Shown: positions 21,745 through 32,959 of the stretch, piece by piece
Numbering within the stretch: position 1 is the first letter of the stretch
Layout of the letters: every line of letters starts with the position of its first letter
Source: Toxorhynchites rutilus septentrionalis
Taxonomy: Eukaryota > Arthropoda > Insecta > Diptera > Culicidae
Assembly: GCF_029784135.1 (NCBI RefSeq)
Contig: NC_073746.1
Span: forward strand, 250,675,494-250,739,493
Reading direction: 5' to 3'
Length of the DNA: 64,000 nt
Position numbers and translations under genes: made by a program
The notes under the pieces: model-generated
What the model was told of the DNA's origin: nothing
Seen by the model: the letters and a program-made list of their open reading frames with translations, nothing else
Databases searched by the model: none

Positions 21745-23690
21745 CTCTCAGTTGAACATGTGCTTCACTTGAGAACAGAATTTTTCGATGAAAATCGGGA
21801 ACGCTTTTCTTCACTTTTGAAGCCGAACTAAACTCTCGGTGCCTGGTCTGAAATTGAGTGGCAAGCTTGACTGAGGACAGGTGACTGTTGGGGAGCACCA
21901 TCTTAACATTGACCAGATTTCAATTATGTCCTTAAATAAAAAAAACGGATTTTTTCGAATCAAGCAACAATGTTGAACTTCTAAAACATGAATAAATCAA
22001 GCTTACTGCTCATTAGAGATATATCTAACACTGTGACTGTGCGGGAGTTCACTATTTGAAAAATAGAAAGAAAAAACTGTTTTCCGCTGCAACACCGAAT
22101 TCGATTTGTTCAATATTTGCGATATGCGTAGCTGTCAAAGCGTTGATTGAAACTCTTCAGCAGCTTTCACTCAGCAATCGTGTAATTGATTACCGATGCC
22201 ATTTTGGCCGGTTTCGAAACCACTTTCAAACAATACCAGCAGCAGCAGCAGTGATCAAACAAAATCACTCGAGGGAAGTTGTCCCAAAGCGACAAGAGAG
22301 CCAACAACAAAAAAAAAAATACTGAGGAAAAGGAAAACATTTAGCTACTTACTAAAAGGAAAGGTAATGACTCTTTCCCGCCGCAAATGCCGAATCTGGC
22401 TACTGACCGCAGCTGGTGTAAACAACTTATCGTCTATCAGTGCGCGGCCGGCCGCTTGAAGAGCTATTAGCGCGCGTGGGCTTCCTCCAAACGGCCTTGA
22501 CTCGTACGGGGAACGATCGTGTGTGCGTTCGCACAAATGGGTGTAGCGGAGATTGTGTCTTACCTGGAAGCAGAGGAAAAAAATGGTGAAAGTTAGTAAT
22601 TGTTTGAGCAAATTTACAAAACAGCATCGGAAAAATCTAATAAATCCCTTCCGGAAACTTTCACACCACTCCACACTAACACAGCATAGCACAGAGTGCT
22701 TAACGCGCCATTTCCTCAGGTGTTTCGTATGCACGTTTTGCATAATGTTGGTTGAACGCACCATCGGTTGAAAGGAACACGAGCTTTGCCGATAGGCGAC
22801 GGTACGGTCAAGGTGAAGGGACTGATCCGCCAGAGAAGAAAATATACGCCGGAGACCATGATTAGAGGTAATTCAATTATCGATCAGTTTGTTAGTGGGG
22901 GCCGCGTGTAGATGCACTTTTGGTGGCTCGAAATACCCGTGAGAAAAGTAAAATTCTAACTTTCTATCTCACGGCGGCAATTTCAGAAGGTGTTCTGTTG
23001 TCAATCCGCCCACATCGATTTGATTAATCTTTTCGTGGAGTAGAAACATGTAAAGTATTATCCAAAAGATCGCCATATGATCCCCCTATGTCACACTCCA
23101 TCAACACTCAACGATAATGGGCTCTGTCAACGTAGCGGAGACGAAAGATGGCTCGAAAAGGTTCTGAACTACTTTCACCCCGGAATAACGGAAAATGATA
23201 AAACAAGTTCTGTCGCTAGATTGATAACATCGATAGCGCATCTTTGATGTCGTTAATCGATATACGTTTGTGTGTGTATGACTCTATGGGTGCACACACG
23301 AGATGTCATGAAACCGAAATTGATGATACGTGTTGCGTGTGAATGAACCATAAATCGTTGGTCATGCGAACCATTCGCTGGGAGTTCCAATTTCAAATGG
23401 AGGTGTGAAAGATACTATCGGAGCCTAGAGTTGACAGTAGTCTTTCTACCATTCATGATAAGCGTGCATTCAAATGGAAACTAATGATCTGATCCGATAC
23501 AATCGGACCACACGACTGGGACTTCTAAACCACAATATGTTGCATGTCGGATTCTGTTAATTGGTATTAAATGATAGGAAGTTGTTCAAAAATATTCCAA
23601 ATAATCGGTTCAGGAGCTCTTTACAAGAATTTACAGCAATTGCATATAGGGAGAAGTGACTTATAAATTATACATAACTAGCTGACCCGG
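21745..23690. other. Unassigned, partly GC-richer unique sequence
   Basis: Overlapping frames on both strands at 22056-22771 have no domain. Good donor-like sequences exist (CAG|GTAAGA in reverse complement near 22560; plus strand AGAGGTAATTC at 22866) but no exon pair could be assembled. It may hold host regulatory DNA or small exons. Confidence 0.3.
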
Positions 23691-23692
23691 AA

Positions 23693-24655
23693 AACTTCGG
23701 CCAGCCCACAACTGCTATTTTGATTTAAATAATTTCTAGCACTCAAGTTCCCCGATTATTTTTCTGTGTGTGATCAATATTCGCGGCATATAATTTCTTT
23801 TATGACATATAAACCTGACGCAGACTGAGACACATCAATGCTGATCAGGGCCCGAAATCTTCGAAGGTGAAAAATGAGGACCGACTCTACTCTCAGCAGT
23901 TTCGCTTCTACTAGAACTGCTAGAACTAGAACTAGAAAATGAATAGACTAGCGTTGACTAGCGAGGATGACTGGTGAACTAGTCCAGTCAGTGGTTATTT
24001 TAACTGACTCTACTAATAAATACAAATCTGCCTCTTTAATCAACTGACTTCAATCCACACTCCCATTTCCTCCCGACACTAATTCAAACCCGCGTACACA
24101 ATCTTATTTTTACGTCCATATAAAGAGGAACGAAAACATGATTTCTGATGCAAAAAAAGAAGTTATCCCATCAATGGACAGTTTATTGTCTACCCATCGT
24201 GAACTCAAACCAACGAATTTAGACATTTATCAAGTATGCTATAAAGGTCCTCGCGTTAGTATTAGTTAGTATTAGGCGTGCAAAATAGCGCACACACACT
24301 GCACGTTATTTTATACGTGTAAGTAATTTTCGTGTACGATACAAAACAATCTAGCTCACCTGTAGCGTATGTCAAACCACGTTAAATGATATAGTCGAGT
24401 CGGCAGAGGGAGATAGCGACTCCACTGACTAGCGACTGACTGTTCAGTCGTTTTGGCGGAGAAACTGCGGGAAGAAGCCAAAAGTCATTACTAACTGACT
24501 ATGGATATAGTCAGTCAGTTAGTCAGATAACTATCCTCAGTTGACTATGACTATGTAGAGCCCTGATCCTGATATTGACTGTTTAAATCCGTTGCTCCGT
24601 TCTTGAGTTAAATCGTGAGGAACGGACACCAAATCATTTTTATTATTTTTTTGGC
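23693..24655 (+). repeat. Dispersed repeat starting CTAGCTGACCCGG, interrupted by a hAT MITE
   Basis: It starts CTAGCTGACCCGGAAAACTT and continues after the MITE with ATCCTGATATTGACTG and CGTTGCTCCGTTCTTGAG. The CTAGCTGACCCGGCAAACTTCG-type end is widespread in insect genomes (general knowledge). The class is uncertain, and I do not assign it to a superfamily. The opposite-facing copy of this end is at 32051. Confidence 0.5.
23846..24565. mobile_element. hAT-type MITE
   Basis: The ends are CAGGGCCCGAAATC and, in reverse complement, CAGGGCTCTACATAG. The flanking 8-bp repeat is ATGCTGAT (23838-23845) against ATCCTGAT (24566-24573), 7 of 8 identical. The CAGGG ends and 8-bp duplication are hAT hallmarks. 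The interior has many GACTGACT/TAGTCAGT runs and no gene. A 40-bp piece of the same family is at about 38463-38504. Confidence 0.7.
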
Positions 24656-25031
24656 AACTTTGTTTTTATGGTTCATGTCTTGTTTATGATCTGTGTTTGT
24701 TTTTCGACGTATTTATGGTAGTTTTTTGAAGCTTTAAATAGCAATTTTCCTCTTGTTCGACTCATTTGTCGTCTTATTTCAACACGGTGGTGCATATTAC
24801 TTCGATTTTTCGTGCTAAGTGTGTGAAAACAGTGTGTTGTTTTGACTGTGATTGCATTCCAAAAACAATACCCTACCACACTCCACATATTTTTTTTTTC
24901 TCTCGGAGCGACATCTGCATTTGAATATTGTAACTCAAATCGTAGGCAACTCACGACATTGTTGCATACAAATCAAGTGTCAGACTATTTGAATCTTGTT
25001 CCGCTCGCTGCATATCGGTAGGCGCTTAAGA

Positions 25032-25663
25032 ATGGCTAAGACATGCTTAAAATGCTCTGATTCTATCACCGGTATTGATTATGTTGTTTGCCGCTGGTAC
25101 TGCGGTGGCTTTTTCCATATCAACATTTGCTCCGGAGTATCAAGAGCATTACAGTCGTACTTCACGTCGCACAAGAGGAACCTTTTCTGGATGTGAAAAA
25201 AAGGCAACTGAATACAACTGAACGAGCCTCGGAAAACTGCCGTGTCGGTAGTAAGCAGATGATGGACAATGTCGTGTCGGTACCTATGTATAACCAGGAG
25301 GAGCAGAAATTCTGGTTGTATCTTTCCAGAATTCGTCCTGATGTCACAACCGAAGCTGTGACAGCAATGGTCAAAGCAAATCTCCAAACCAACAGCGATC
25401 TTGCGGTGGTGAAGCTGATTCCAAAAGACAAGAACACCAGCTCTCTCACTTTTGTGTCTTTCAAAGTTGGAATGGAATTATCGCTAAAATCTAAGGCTTT
25501 GGATCCGGAGACATGGCCCGAGGGCATGTTTTTCCGGGAATTTGAAAATTTTGGTCCTCGAAAATTTGGTGTTCCCTCAAAGTTTCAGAAACCAGTGACA
25601 CCCACACCGCCTGCTCAAAACTCATCTCCTGTCACTCTGGCAACACCGTCAATGGAGTGTTAA
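25032..25663 (+). pseudogene. LINE ORF1, PHD-like finger protein, frameshifted
   Basis: The start is MAKTCLKCSDSITGIDYVVC. Cysteines and histidines in the pattern CxxC...C...C...H...C form a PHD-like zinc finger in the first 60 codons. After LFWM a stop and frameshift near 25190 intervene. The adjacent frame continues through FWLYLSRIRPDVTTEAVTAM, VVKLIPKDKNTSSLTFVSFK and GMFFREFENFGPRK to a stop at 25663. Such ORF1 proteins bind the element's RNA. It overlaps the start of the ORF2 frame by a few bases, as in many LINEs. Confidence 0.75.
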
Positions 25664-25680
25664 CGTGTTATGATCCGGGA

Positions 25681-26150
25681 TGCAAGCCTGCCAACCTTAT
25701 GGAAGTCCCCAATCCCCTCATCTCAGTCGAGCTTTTCCAGCCAGCGATCAACAGCCATCCCGGTCCTGAGTTTGAGAATGGAGAGGGGATCTTCCAAACC
25801 GCTACCGCAGGCAAGTACTCATTCAATAGTAACACGTATGTACCTGATTTGTTGAATGATTCTAGTCAACGTTTCTGTCACTCGTCTGATTCACTGCAAT
25901 CGCCTTCGATGTGCCTTTCTTCAAGCTTCAATCTGCCACATTCATCATCTGCATCTGCATCAAACACTCGCTCGACGCCGGGATGCACGCCTGCCAGCCT
26001 TATGGGAGCCCCTAATCCCCTCATCTCAGTCGAGTATTTCCAGCCAGCGCTCAAAAGCCATCCCGGACCTGAGTTTGAGAATGGAAAGGGGGCCTCCCAA
26101 ACTGCCATTTCAGGCAAGTATAAATCCGAAATCAGCATTTACGTACCTGA
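25681..26150 (+). repeat. 303-bp (101-codon) internal repeat in ORF2
   Basis: Two copies start at 25681 and 25984 with PNPLISVE, FQPA, SHPGPEFENG and YVPD in each. A third, shorter echo (GNMAAPIPSNLGE...SHPGPAL) lies near 26300-26380. The protein repeat is low-complexity and Ser/Pro-rich, and its function is unknown. Confidence 0.75.
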
Positions 26151-26379
26151 TGAGTCTGACGCTTTCAGTAAACATCCTCGCCATTCTTCTGGGTCATGCT
26201 CTGAATCCACAAGTTGCTCGTCTGGAGCAACGGGGCATTTAGTGGAGTGTACGCCATCTCCAGATGAAGATACTCGATCACCGAGACGCACGTGTCATGG
26301 CAATATGGCTGCGCCTATCCCGTCAAATTTAGGCGAGCCCTACAGTCAGCATCAGCAAAGCCATCCAGGTCCTGCTCTT

Positions 26380-26425
26380 CACGAAAATCGACGATTTCTT
26401 CGCACGAAAATCGACGATTTCTTCG
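26380..26425 (+). repeat. 23-bp tandem duplication at the endonuclease start
   Basis: CACGAAAATCGACGATTTCT plus TCG occurs twice in direct succession. The second copy encodes RTKIDDFF, the normal start of the endonuclease. The first is read in another frame as HENRRF, where an asparagine-containing NxRxL motif would be expected. The duplication therefore probably destroyed a catalytic residue. Confidence 0.7.
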
Positions 26426-29387
26426 TTGCTGTCGCGGAGTCATATTACGATATCATCGTTCTCACGGAGACCTGGCTAGACGATCGTATTTTCTCTTCAC
26501 AACTTTTTGGAAACACATTTACCGTTTACCGTAACGATCGCAATCCCCGCAATAGCTCCAAATCACGTGGTGGTGGTGTTTTGATAGCTGTCGCATCTAG
26601 GTTGGGCGGTTTTATCGATCCCACTCCGGTGTGTGACACTCTAGAACAGCTTTGGGTTAAAATCCGGATGAAAGGTTTAGTCGTTAGTATCGGCGTAATC
26701 TATTTACCACCCGATAAGAGAGCTGATCTCAACTGTGTCGAGAAACACATTGATTCCGCTGGAGCCGTCATTTATCAGCTTGAAGCACAGGAGGTTGCAT
26801 TCGCGTTCGGCGACTACAACCAGTTTGGTTTAGTGTGGAACATCTCGTCGAACGCCCCACCTTCCATCGACTACTTACGATCACGTTTTTCAGCTGCTTC
26901 CTCGGCCTTACTCGATGGATTCTGTTTTCTTGGACTTACGCAGATCAATCCAGTGTTGAACAGGAATGGCCGCTTGCTCGATCTAGTGCTAGCAAATGAT
27001 GCTGCATTATCAAGGTGCTCGATTGCCGAGGCCACTGATCCAGTTATCCCGCTTGACATCGATCATCCAGCACTAGAGGTTGACATCAATCTACCGTCGT
27101 CAATTGAATTCGAAGTTGTACCTGAGCTGCCTCAACTTCCAGAAAGCTGATTTCGCTGCATTAAATCAAGCAATATCTCAAGTCGACTGGGAATTTCTGG
27201 AAACAATCGAGGACATGGACGCTGCCGTTTCCAGGTTTACCGATATTATTACTCGTATCATCGCTGATTGCGTACCAGCGCGGAGGGCTGCACAGAAACC
27301 AGTTTGGGGTAATAGAAGGTTGAGAGAACTTAAGAGGTTGAGATCCTCTGCTCTCCGTCGTTTTTGTAGGCTGCGCTGTCCACTTGTTAAACAAGAGCTG
27401 AACCGGAGGAGCAATGAGTACCGCTTGTATAATCGTTTCCTATATAAGCAGTATACGAGGCGGATGCAGAGAAATCTCCGTAGAAACCCAAAGCTGTTCT
27501 GGTCTTTCATCAACAGCAAGAGAATGGAAGAAGGATTGCCCATAAACATGTTTTTGGTAAACCGCTCGGCTAACACTGCAATCGAGAAATGCAGTCTTTT
27601 CGCTGCCCACTTCAAGCGAGCATTCAATGACAGTACGTCCTCCGAAATGCAAGTTGCTACTGCCGTTAGAGACACTCGACTCAACGCATTGAATTTCGAC
27701 ATCTTCCGAGTTAGCAGTGAGGTTGTGGAGGCAGCGATCCGTAAATTAAAGTATTCTACGACCCCCGGGCCGGACGGTATTCCTTCTTGTGTGCTGAAAA
27801 AATGCGCTTCGTGCCTTGCGTACCCTTTATCGGTCCTCTTCGACACCTCTCTACAAAAGAGCACGTTTCCCTCGGTATGGAAGCAGTCAATAATGTTCCC
27901 AGTGCACAAGAAAGGAGATAAACGGAACATAGAAAACTACCGAGGAATCACATCACTTTGCACCTGCTCGAAAGTTTTCGAAATCATCGCCAATGATGCT
28001 GTGTTTTTCTGTTGCAAGAACTATCTATCACAAGATCAGCATGGATTCTTCCCAAAAAGGTCAGTCGCTACCAATTTGGTCGACTTTGTTTCTTTCTGTC
28101 TGCGCAGCATGGAGCAAGGCACTCAGGTGGACGCAGTGTACACAGACCTTAAGGCTGCTTTCGACCGTGTCGATCACAAAATCCTGATAGCAAGGCTGAA
28201 CAAACTAGGCATTTCCTCGAGATTCACGATATGGTTGAACTCTTATCTAACAGATCGGTGGATGTGTGTCAAAATTGGATCTGCGCAATCTGCGAGTTTC
28301 TCCAATCTTTCGGGAGTGCCTCAAGGAAGCAACCTAGGCCCACTGTTGTTCTCATTGTTCATCAATGAAGTGTCCTTACTACTTCCATCTGGCTGCCGCT
28401 TATTTTACGCCGATGATGTGAAAATATATATGGTTATCAGGAACGCTCTTGATTGCTTTAGACTTCAGAACATGGTCGATTGTTTTGAAGAATGGTGCTC
28501 AAGAAATATAATGTCGCTCAGCATCACGAAATGCAGTACCATTTCGTTCCATCGTAAGCTAAAGCCAATTGTGTTTGGCTACTCCATCTGTGGCCAAGTT
28601 CTGTCGCGAGTAAGCCATATCCGAGACCTTGGAGTGACACTCGATAATGCACTCAGCTTTCGACTACACTTCAGTGAAATAATCGCTAAAGCCAACCGGC
28701 AGTTAGGATTCATCCTTAAAATTACAAGGGAATTCCGTGATCCACACTGTCTCCGATCTCTCTACTGCTCCCTAGTTCGATCCATACTGGAGTTTAGCGC
28801 AGTTGTATAGTGCCAATTTCAAGCAAATTGGATTTCAAGGATTGAGTCTGTTCAACGGAAATTCGTACGACATGCTTTCTGGAACCTTCCGTGGCGGGAT
28901 CCTCTAAACTTGCCACCATACGAGGCGCGTTGTCAACTTTTGGGACTGGAGACGCTGGAAAGAAGGCGTTTCAACGCTCAAGCTATGTTTGTCGCTAAAC
29001 TTTTGACCGTAGGAATCGACTGCCCTGCACTGTTGACACAAATCAATATTTATGCGCCTGAACGTACTCTTCGTGTCAGAAACTTCCTGTATCTCGAAGG
29101 ACGCAGTATGAACTATGCGTTGCATAATCCTGTCCGTTTCATGTCAGTCCGTTTCAACGAAGTTTTCGACTTATTTGACTTCAATATCTCATCGGACACC
29201 TTTTATAGACGACTCATTCATAGATGACTTATTGTGTATTTTGAATCGTTTTTATTTCGTATGACCAAAGCTTTGATGTAGTTGTGACGTTTAGTTTTAA
29301 ATAATCATTTAGACCAAATGTGAGTCAGATGAGTCAAAGAAATAAATAAACAAATAATTCATATGGATACCTGTAATTCAGTATGGA

Positions 29388-29975
29388 TAACGACCTACCA
29401 CAAACTTCTGCATAACTCTGGAAAAGTGCTGATCAACCAGGCCATGTTGAATCGATCGAAAAAGGTAGTAATCGGAGCAATGTCTGGAGAATACGGCGGG
29501 TGGGATAGGATCTCCCATTTCAGCATTTCCAAGTATGTTTCGACCAGTTTCGCGACATGCGGCCGAGCATTGTCGTGCTGCAAAACAACTTTATCGTGTC
29601 TTTGCTTGTATTGTGGCCGTTTTTCTTCAGTGCACGGCTCAAACGCATCAATTGTCGTCGGTAGAGGTTCCCCGTAATGGCTTCATTCGGTTTTAGCAGC
29701 TCATAGTACACCACACCTAGTTGGTCGCACCATATAGACAGCATAACCTTCTGGCAGTGTATATTCCGTGCGGTCGTCGATGTTGATGCATGGCCGGGGT
29801 ATCCATACGTTGCCCGACGTTTAGGATTGTCGTAATGGACCCACTTTTCATCGCCAGTAACGATTCGATGCAAAAAACCCTTTCTTTTACGTCGTTGGAG
29901 CAGTTGTTCGCTCGTGAAAAAATGACGTTCTATTTCCGGGGCTTCAATTCATACCGCACCCAATGTCCAATGTGA
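29388..29975 (-). pseudogene. mariner transposase remnant (D34D type), both ends missing
   Basis: Read from 29975 down: IGHWVRYELKPR (with a frame break), LHRIVTGDEKWVHYDNPKRR (first Asp), GVVYYELLKPNEAITGNLY, then QHDNARPHVAKL (second Asp) and PPYSPDIAP. A small deletion removes the third catalytic Asp codon and shifts frame just after PPYSPDIAP. It ends near HGLADQHF-like codons. No terminal repeats were found. It abuts the 3' end of the CR1-like LINE. Confidence 0.8.
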
Positions 29976-29989
29976 ACGACTTTTTTTCA

Positions 29990-30590
29990 GCTTGAATCAC
30001 ACTGCCCTCGTTATATTGATGACAATAACAAACGAGTTCATTATGTTCATATCGGTGATGCATGAACAAATTTGTTATAATGAATGAATGCGGCATTGAG
30101 TGTGGTTTATTTATACTTTGGATATCAAAAGCAACAGATTGATATTCATCACATTCGAAACGATATTCTGGCATTGATTTTGAGTTAAAATTCAAAAATA
30201 AAAAAATTAGGCTGGATCACTTAGAGAAGAAAAACACCAGGGTTCGATGAAACGAACTTTACAAGAAATCGCGCAGGATTTTATTTGGCGAGACGTTAAT
30301 AACGGCTAATGCAGAACGGATGCAACGAGTGGCTGTAGCTACCGTCAAATGATTTGCGACATCGGGAACAGCTGATATTAATTTGGCGAAAATGAAATTC
30401 TATTCCGACGTCTTCAATAATCAAGACGAAAATGACACTGGGTAGAAAAACAAACTTCAAAACATATTGAAGAACAAAAGTTCATTTGCTCATATTCACT
30501 GGTTTCCTGGATTTGTCATTGTGATTTTCGTTTGGAATATATAGGTTTTCGATCCAACCTAGCCCGAAAATCAATGCATTTGAGCTTAGC
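29990..30590. other. Unassigned sequence
   Basis: No recognised element. The minus frame 29944-30195 partly overlaps the mariner remnant and has no domain. Confidence 0.3.
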
Positions 30591-30599
30591 GAAGATGAT

Positions 30600-32051
30600 A
30601 TTTTTCAACACTGGCTGAGCAACTCCAAGTGTATCTGCCATACAAATGAAACACAAATTTCTGCATTACTCGAGAATTATTCAAACAAATGAAACCAAAT
30701 TTGGCATATGGAGGTTTTAGGGTACAATCAATATTTCTATGATAGTAAGACTCTCCACCCCACTTTTTAAGAGGGGGCTGCCATACAAATTAAACACAAA
30801 TTCCTGCATTACTCGAGAATTAATCAAGCAAATGAAACCAAATTTTGCATATTGAGGTTTAATGATGCAATAAATATTTCTATGATGGTTAGACTCTCCA
30901 CCCCTCTATCTAAGGTGGTGGGGGGCGGTAGATAGATCTGCCATACAAATGAAACACAAATTTCTGCATTACTCGAGAATTATTCAAGCAAATGAAACCA
31001 AATTAGGCATATGGAAGTTTTAGGATGCAATAAATGTTTCTATGGTTGTTAGACTCTCCATCCCCCTCTCTAAGGGGGCTGCTATACAAATGAAACTCAA
31101 ATTTCTACATTAATCGAGAATAAATCAAGCAAATGGTAACTAAATTTTGTATGTGGTTGTTTTTAGTGTGCAATATGGTGGTTAGGTGCTCCTCCTCCTC
31201 TCTTAGGTGGGGCTGCCATAAAAATGAAACACAAATTTCTGCATAACTAGAGAATTAATCAAGCAAAAGGAACCAAATTTGGCAAGTGGAGGTTTAAGGG
31301 GGCAAGAAACATTTCTAAAGCGGTTCAACATTATTCCCTCCTTTCAGAGGAGTGGGTAGGGGGGCGGTGGCTGTCATAGACACGAAACACAAATTTCTGC
31401 ATAACTCAAGAACTAATCAAGTAAATGGAACCAAATTGAGCATATGGAGGTTTCAGGGAGGCTGCCATACAAATGAAATACAAATTACAGGGGGTACACA
31501 AACACAAACTTCTGCATAACTCGAGAATATTACACATATTTCAACCATGAATATGAAAATTGAAAATTTTCGGAAAACTCTGAAGGAAATGGACTAACAG
31601 CGACAAGTGCTGTTAGTCCATTTGATGTTTGCGCTAACGAAATTGATCTCTGTTCGAAACTGGAAATGGATTTTAATGTGATGAAACGCACTCCTATATC
31701 GTCTTCTATCTATACCCATAAAAAGTATCGCCGAATGTGTTGATAAGAGCAGAACTCGAGAAAGGAATTATCCGATTTAGGGCTGAAACATGTTATTTGC
31801 AAGTTGTTGAAAAATCTTGAACGAGAATTGTGTCTGAAAATAATCAGATATTATAATGATAAGTTTTGGTACAAATATCAGGTATTTTATAGTAAAAGGT
31901 AAATTCAACGGGGCGATTAGAAGATCAATCAATGAACAGTTCTGCGATTGGATCCATGAACTTGCTCATAGTAAGAAAACGTGAATGTTTGAAGGTATTG
32001 ATAACAAAAAACAAATTTTGGGCGGGACGAAGTTTGCCGGGTCAGCTAGTC
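30600..32051 (+). repeat. ~145-bp tandem array within a repeat ending GGGTCAGCTAG
   Basis: About six diverged units run from 30600 to 31550. Each contains CCATACAAATGAAACACAAA, CTGCATTACTCGAGAATTA, AACCAAATTTGGCATATGG and ACTCTCCACCCC. The tract then continues as unique repeat sequence to ACGAAGTTTGCCGGGTCAGC ending CTAG at 32051. That terminus is the complement of the one at 23693. No protein is encoded. Confidence 0.65.
31587..31623. other. Perfect 15-bp hairpin
   Basis: AAATGGACTAACAGC and its exact complement GCTGTTAGTCCATTT flank the 7-nt loop GACAAGT. It sits within the repeat that ends at 32051. It may be a structural part of that element or a recent foldback. Confidence 0.6.
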
Positions 32052-32308
32052 TGTTATAAAACCGAAGAAACTTACTGGTACACCTAATAGTATTAGAGTG
32101 ACTATGTTTCTTGTAAATGCTCCAGCATCACTCTGTGTTATGATTCTCCGATTTTTTTCAGTTCCAACTTTTGGAATTGTAGACAAATTTACTCCCGTTC
32201 TTCTATGATTCTACAGCTAGTGGTTATTGTAATGTTTCTCATTCTGTTCCAGAGAACGCATATCTCTACCAAACAAATTAATTTTAAAGTTCATTATATC
32301 AGCTAGTA

Positions 32309-32956
32309 CATCCAGTTTTTTTTTACGCGGGGGATACGTACCTCGTAAAAAACCGCATTAATTGGAAAATCCGCGTTTAAAAAAATTATTTCATCTAATG
32401 ATAGATATCAAATGGGACTATCATTATGTATAACGGAAGTAAAAAGTTAAGTGTTGCTCGCTTCTAAAAACCCGTAGTTTTTTCCTGCAATTTCGTTGGT
32501 TACTGGTAGCTATAGTTCGGTTTTCCTCACGAATGAGGTCATCTGCTGTTGCTAGAAGATTCCCCAGTAATTTGTACACTCTTCTGCTGATGCACGCGCA
32601 GTACCACTGTTGGACCGTCCAGTGCTAAGTAGACAGGGAAAGACATTCACGAATCGCTGCCCGTAAAAACTCCTTCCCGTAGTACCGCCCGGCGAGCTCC
32701 CCGTTACCCAACACCTAAAATCCACGTAAGAACCGTGATAAGGTGCGGCACTAAGCGCTAAGCTCCGTTACAAACACTAATTACCGTAATATGCTCTGAG
32801 GGAACATGGGAGAAAAATGTGAGCTGAGGGGGAGAAGTGATATTGCACTGGTCGCGGAATTTCCACGTTAATAGGATAATCCGCGTTAATTGGAAAATCC
32901 GCGTAAAAACCTCGTAAAAAACCGCGCAAAAAAAAACCGCGTAAAAAACCTGGGTG
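32309..32956. mobile_element. TA-flanked MITE with TTTTTTACGCGG ends
   Basis: The left end CATCCAGTTTTTTTTTTACG follows TA (32307-32308). The right end, in reverse complement CACCCAGGTTTTTTACGCGG, is followed by TA at 32957. CCGCG(T)AAAAA motifs repeat inside both ends. At 648 bp there is no gene; it is pogo/Tc1-like by target and end structure. Confidence 0.65.
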
Positions 32957-32959
32957 TAT

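Larger units (their letters stand above)
25657..29227 (+). pseudogene. LINE ORF2: apurinic-type endonuclease and reverse transcriptase
   Basis: The N-terminal ~230 codons are a repeat-rich linker. The endonuclease follows, with LRTKIDDFF, IIVLTETWLDD, RGGGVLIAV, YLPPDKR, FGDYN and DLVLAND...DHPALEV (26400-27090). After a frameshift near 27090-27150 the reverse transcriptase runs with TTPGPDGIPS, NYRGITSLC, DLKAAFDRVDH, GVPQGSNLGPLLFSLF and the catalytic FYADD at about 28403-28417. A single TGG-to-TAG-type nonsense at 28808-28810 precedes the C-terminal 139 codons. Only these two lesions, plus a 23-bp duplication at 26380, stop it from reading through. There is no RNase H. The true start codon is unclear; the first ATG in frame is near 25699. 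Confidence 0.85.
24656..29350 (+). mobile_element. Nearly full-length CR1-like LINE
   Basis: This two-ORF non-LTR retrotransposon has a possible 5' UTR from about 24.66 kb, ORF1 at 25032-25663, ORF2 at 25657-29227, and a short 3' UTR ending in AAATAAATAAACAAATAA rather than plain poly(A). The 5' boundary is approximate and no target duplication was found. The ORF1 PHD-like finger and ORF2 endonuclease plus RT without RNase H fit the CR1/Jockey-type LINEs common in mosquitoes (T1/Q-like); the exact clade is inference. Confidence 0.8.

Noticed and set aside
30600..31550. CRISPR-like array
   Set aside because: Units are ~145 bp, diverged along their whole length, with no repeat/spacer alternation and in a eukaryotic genome.
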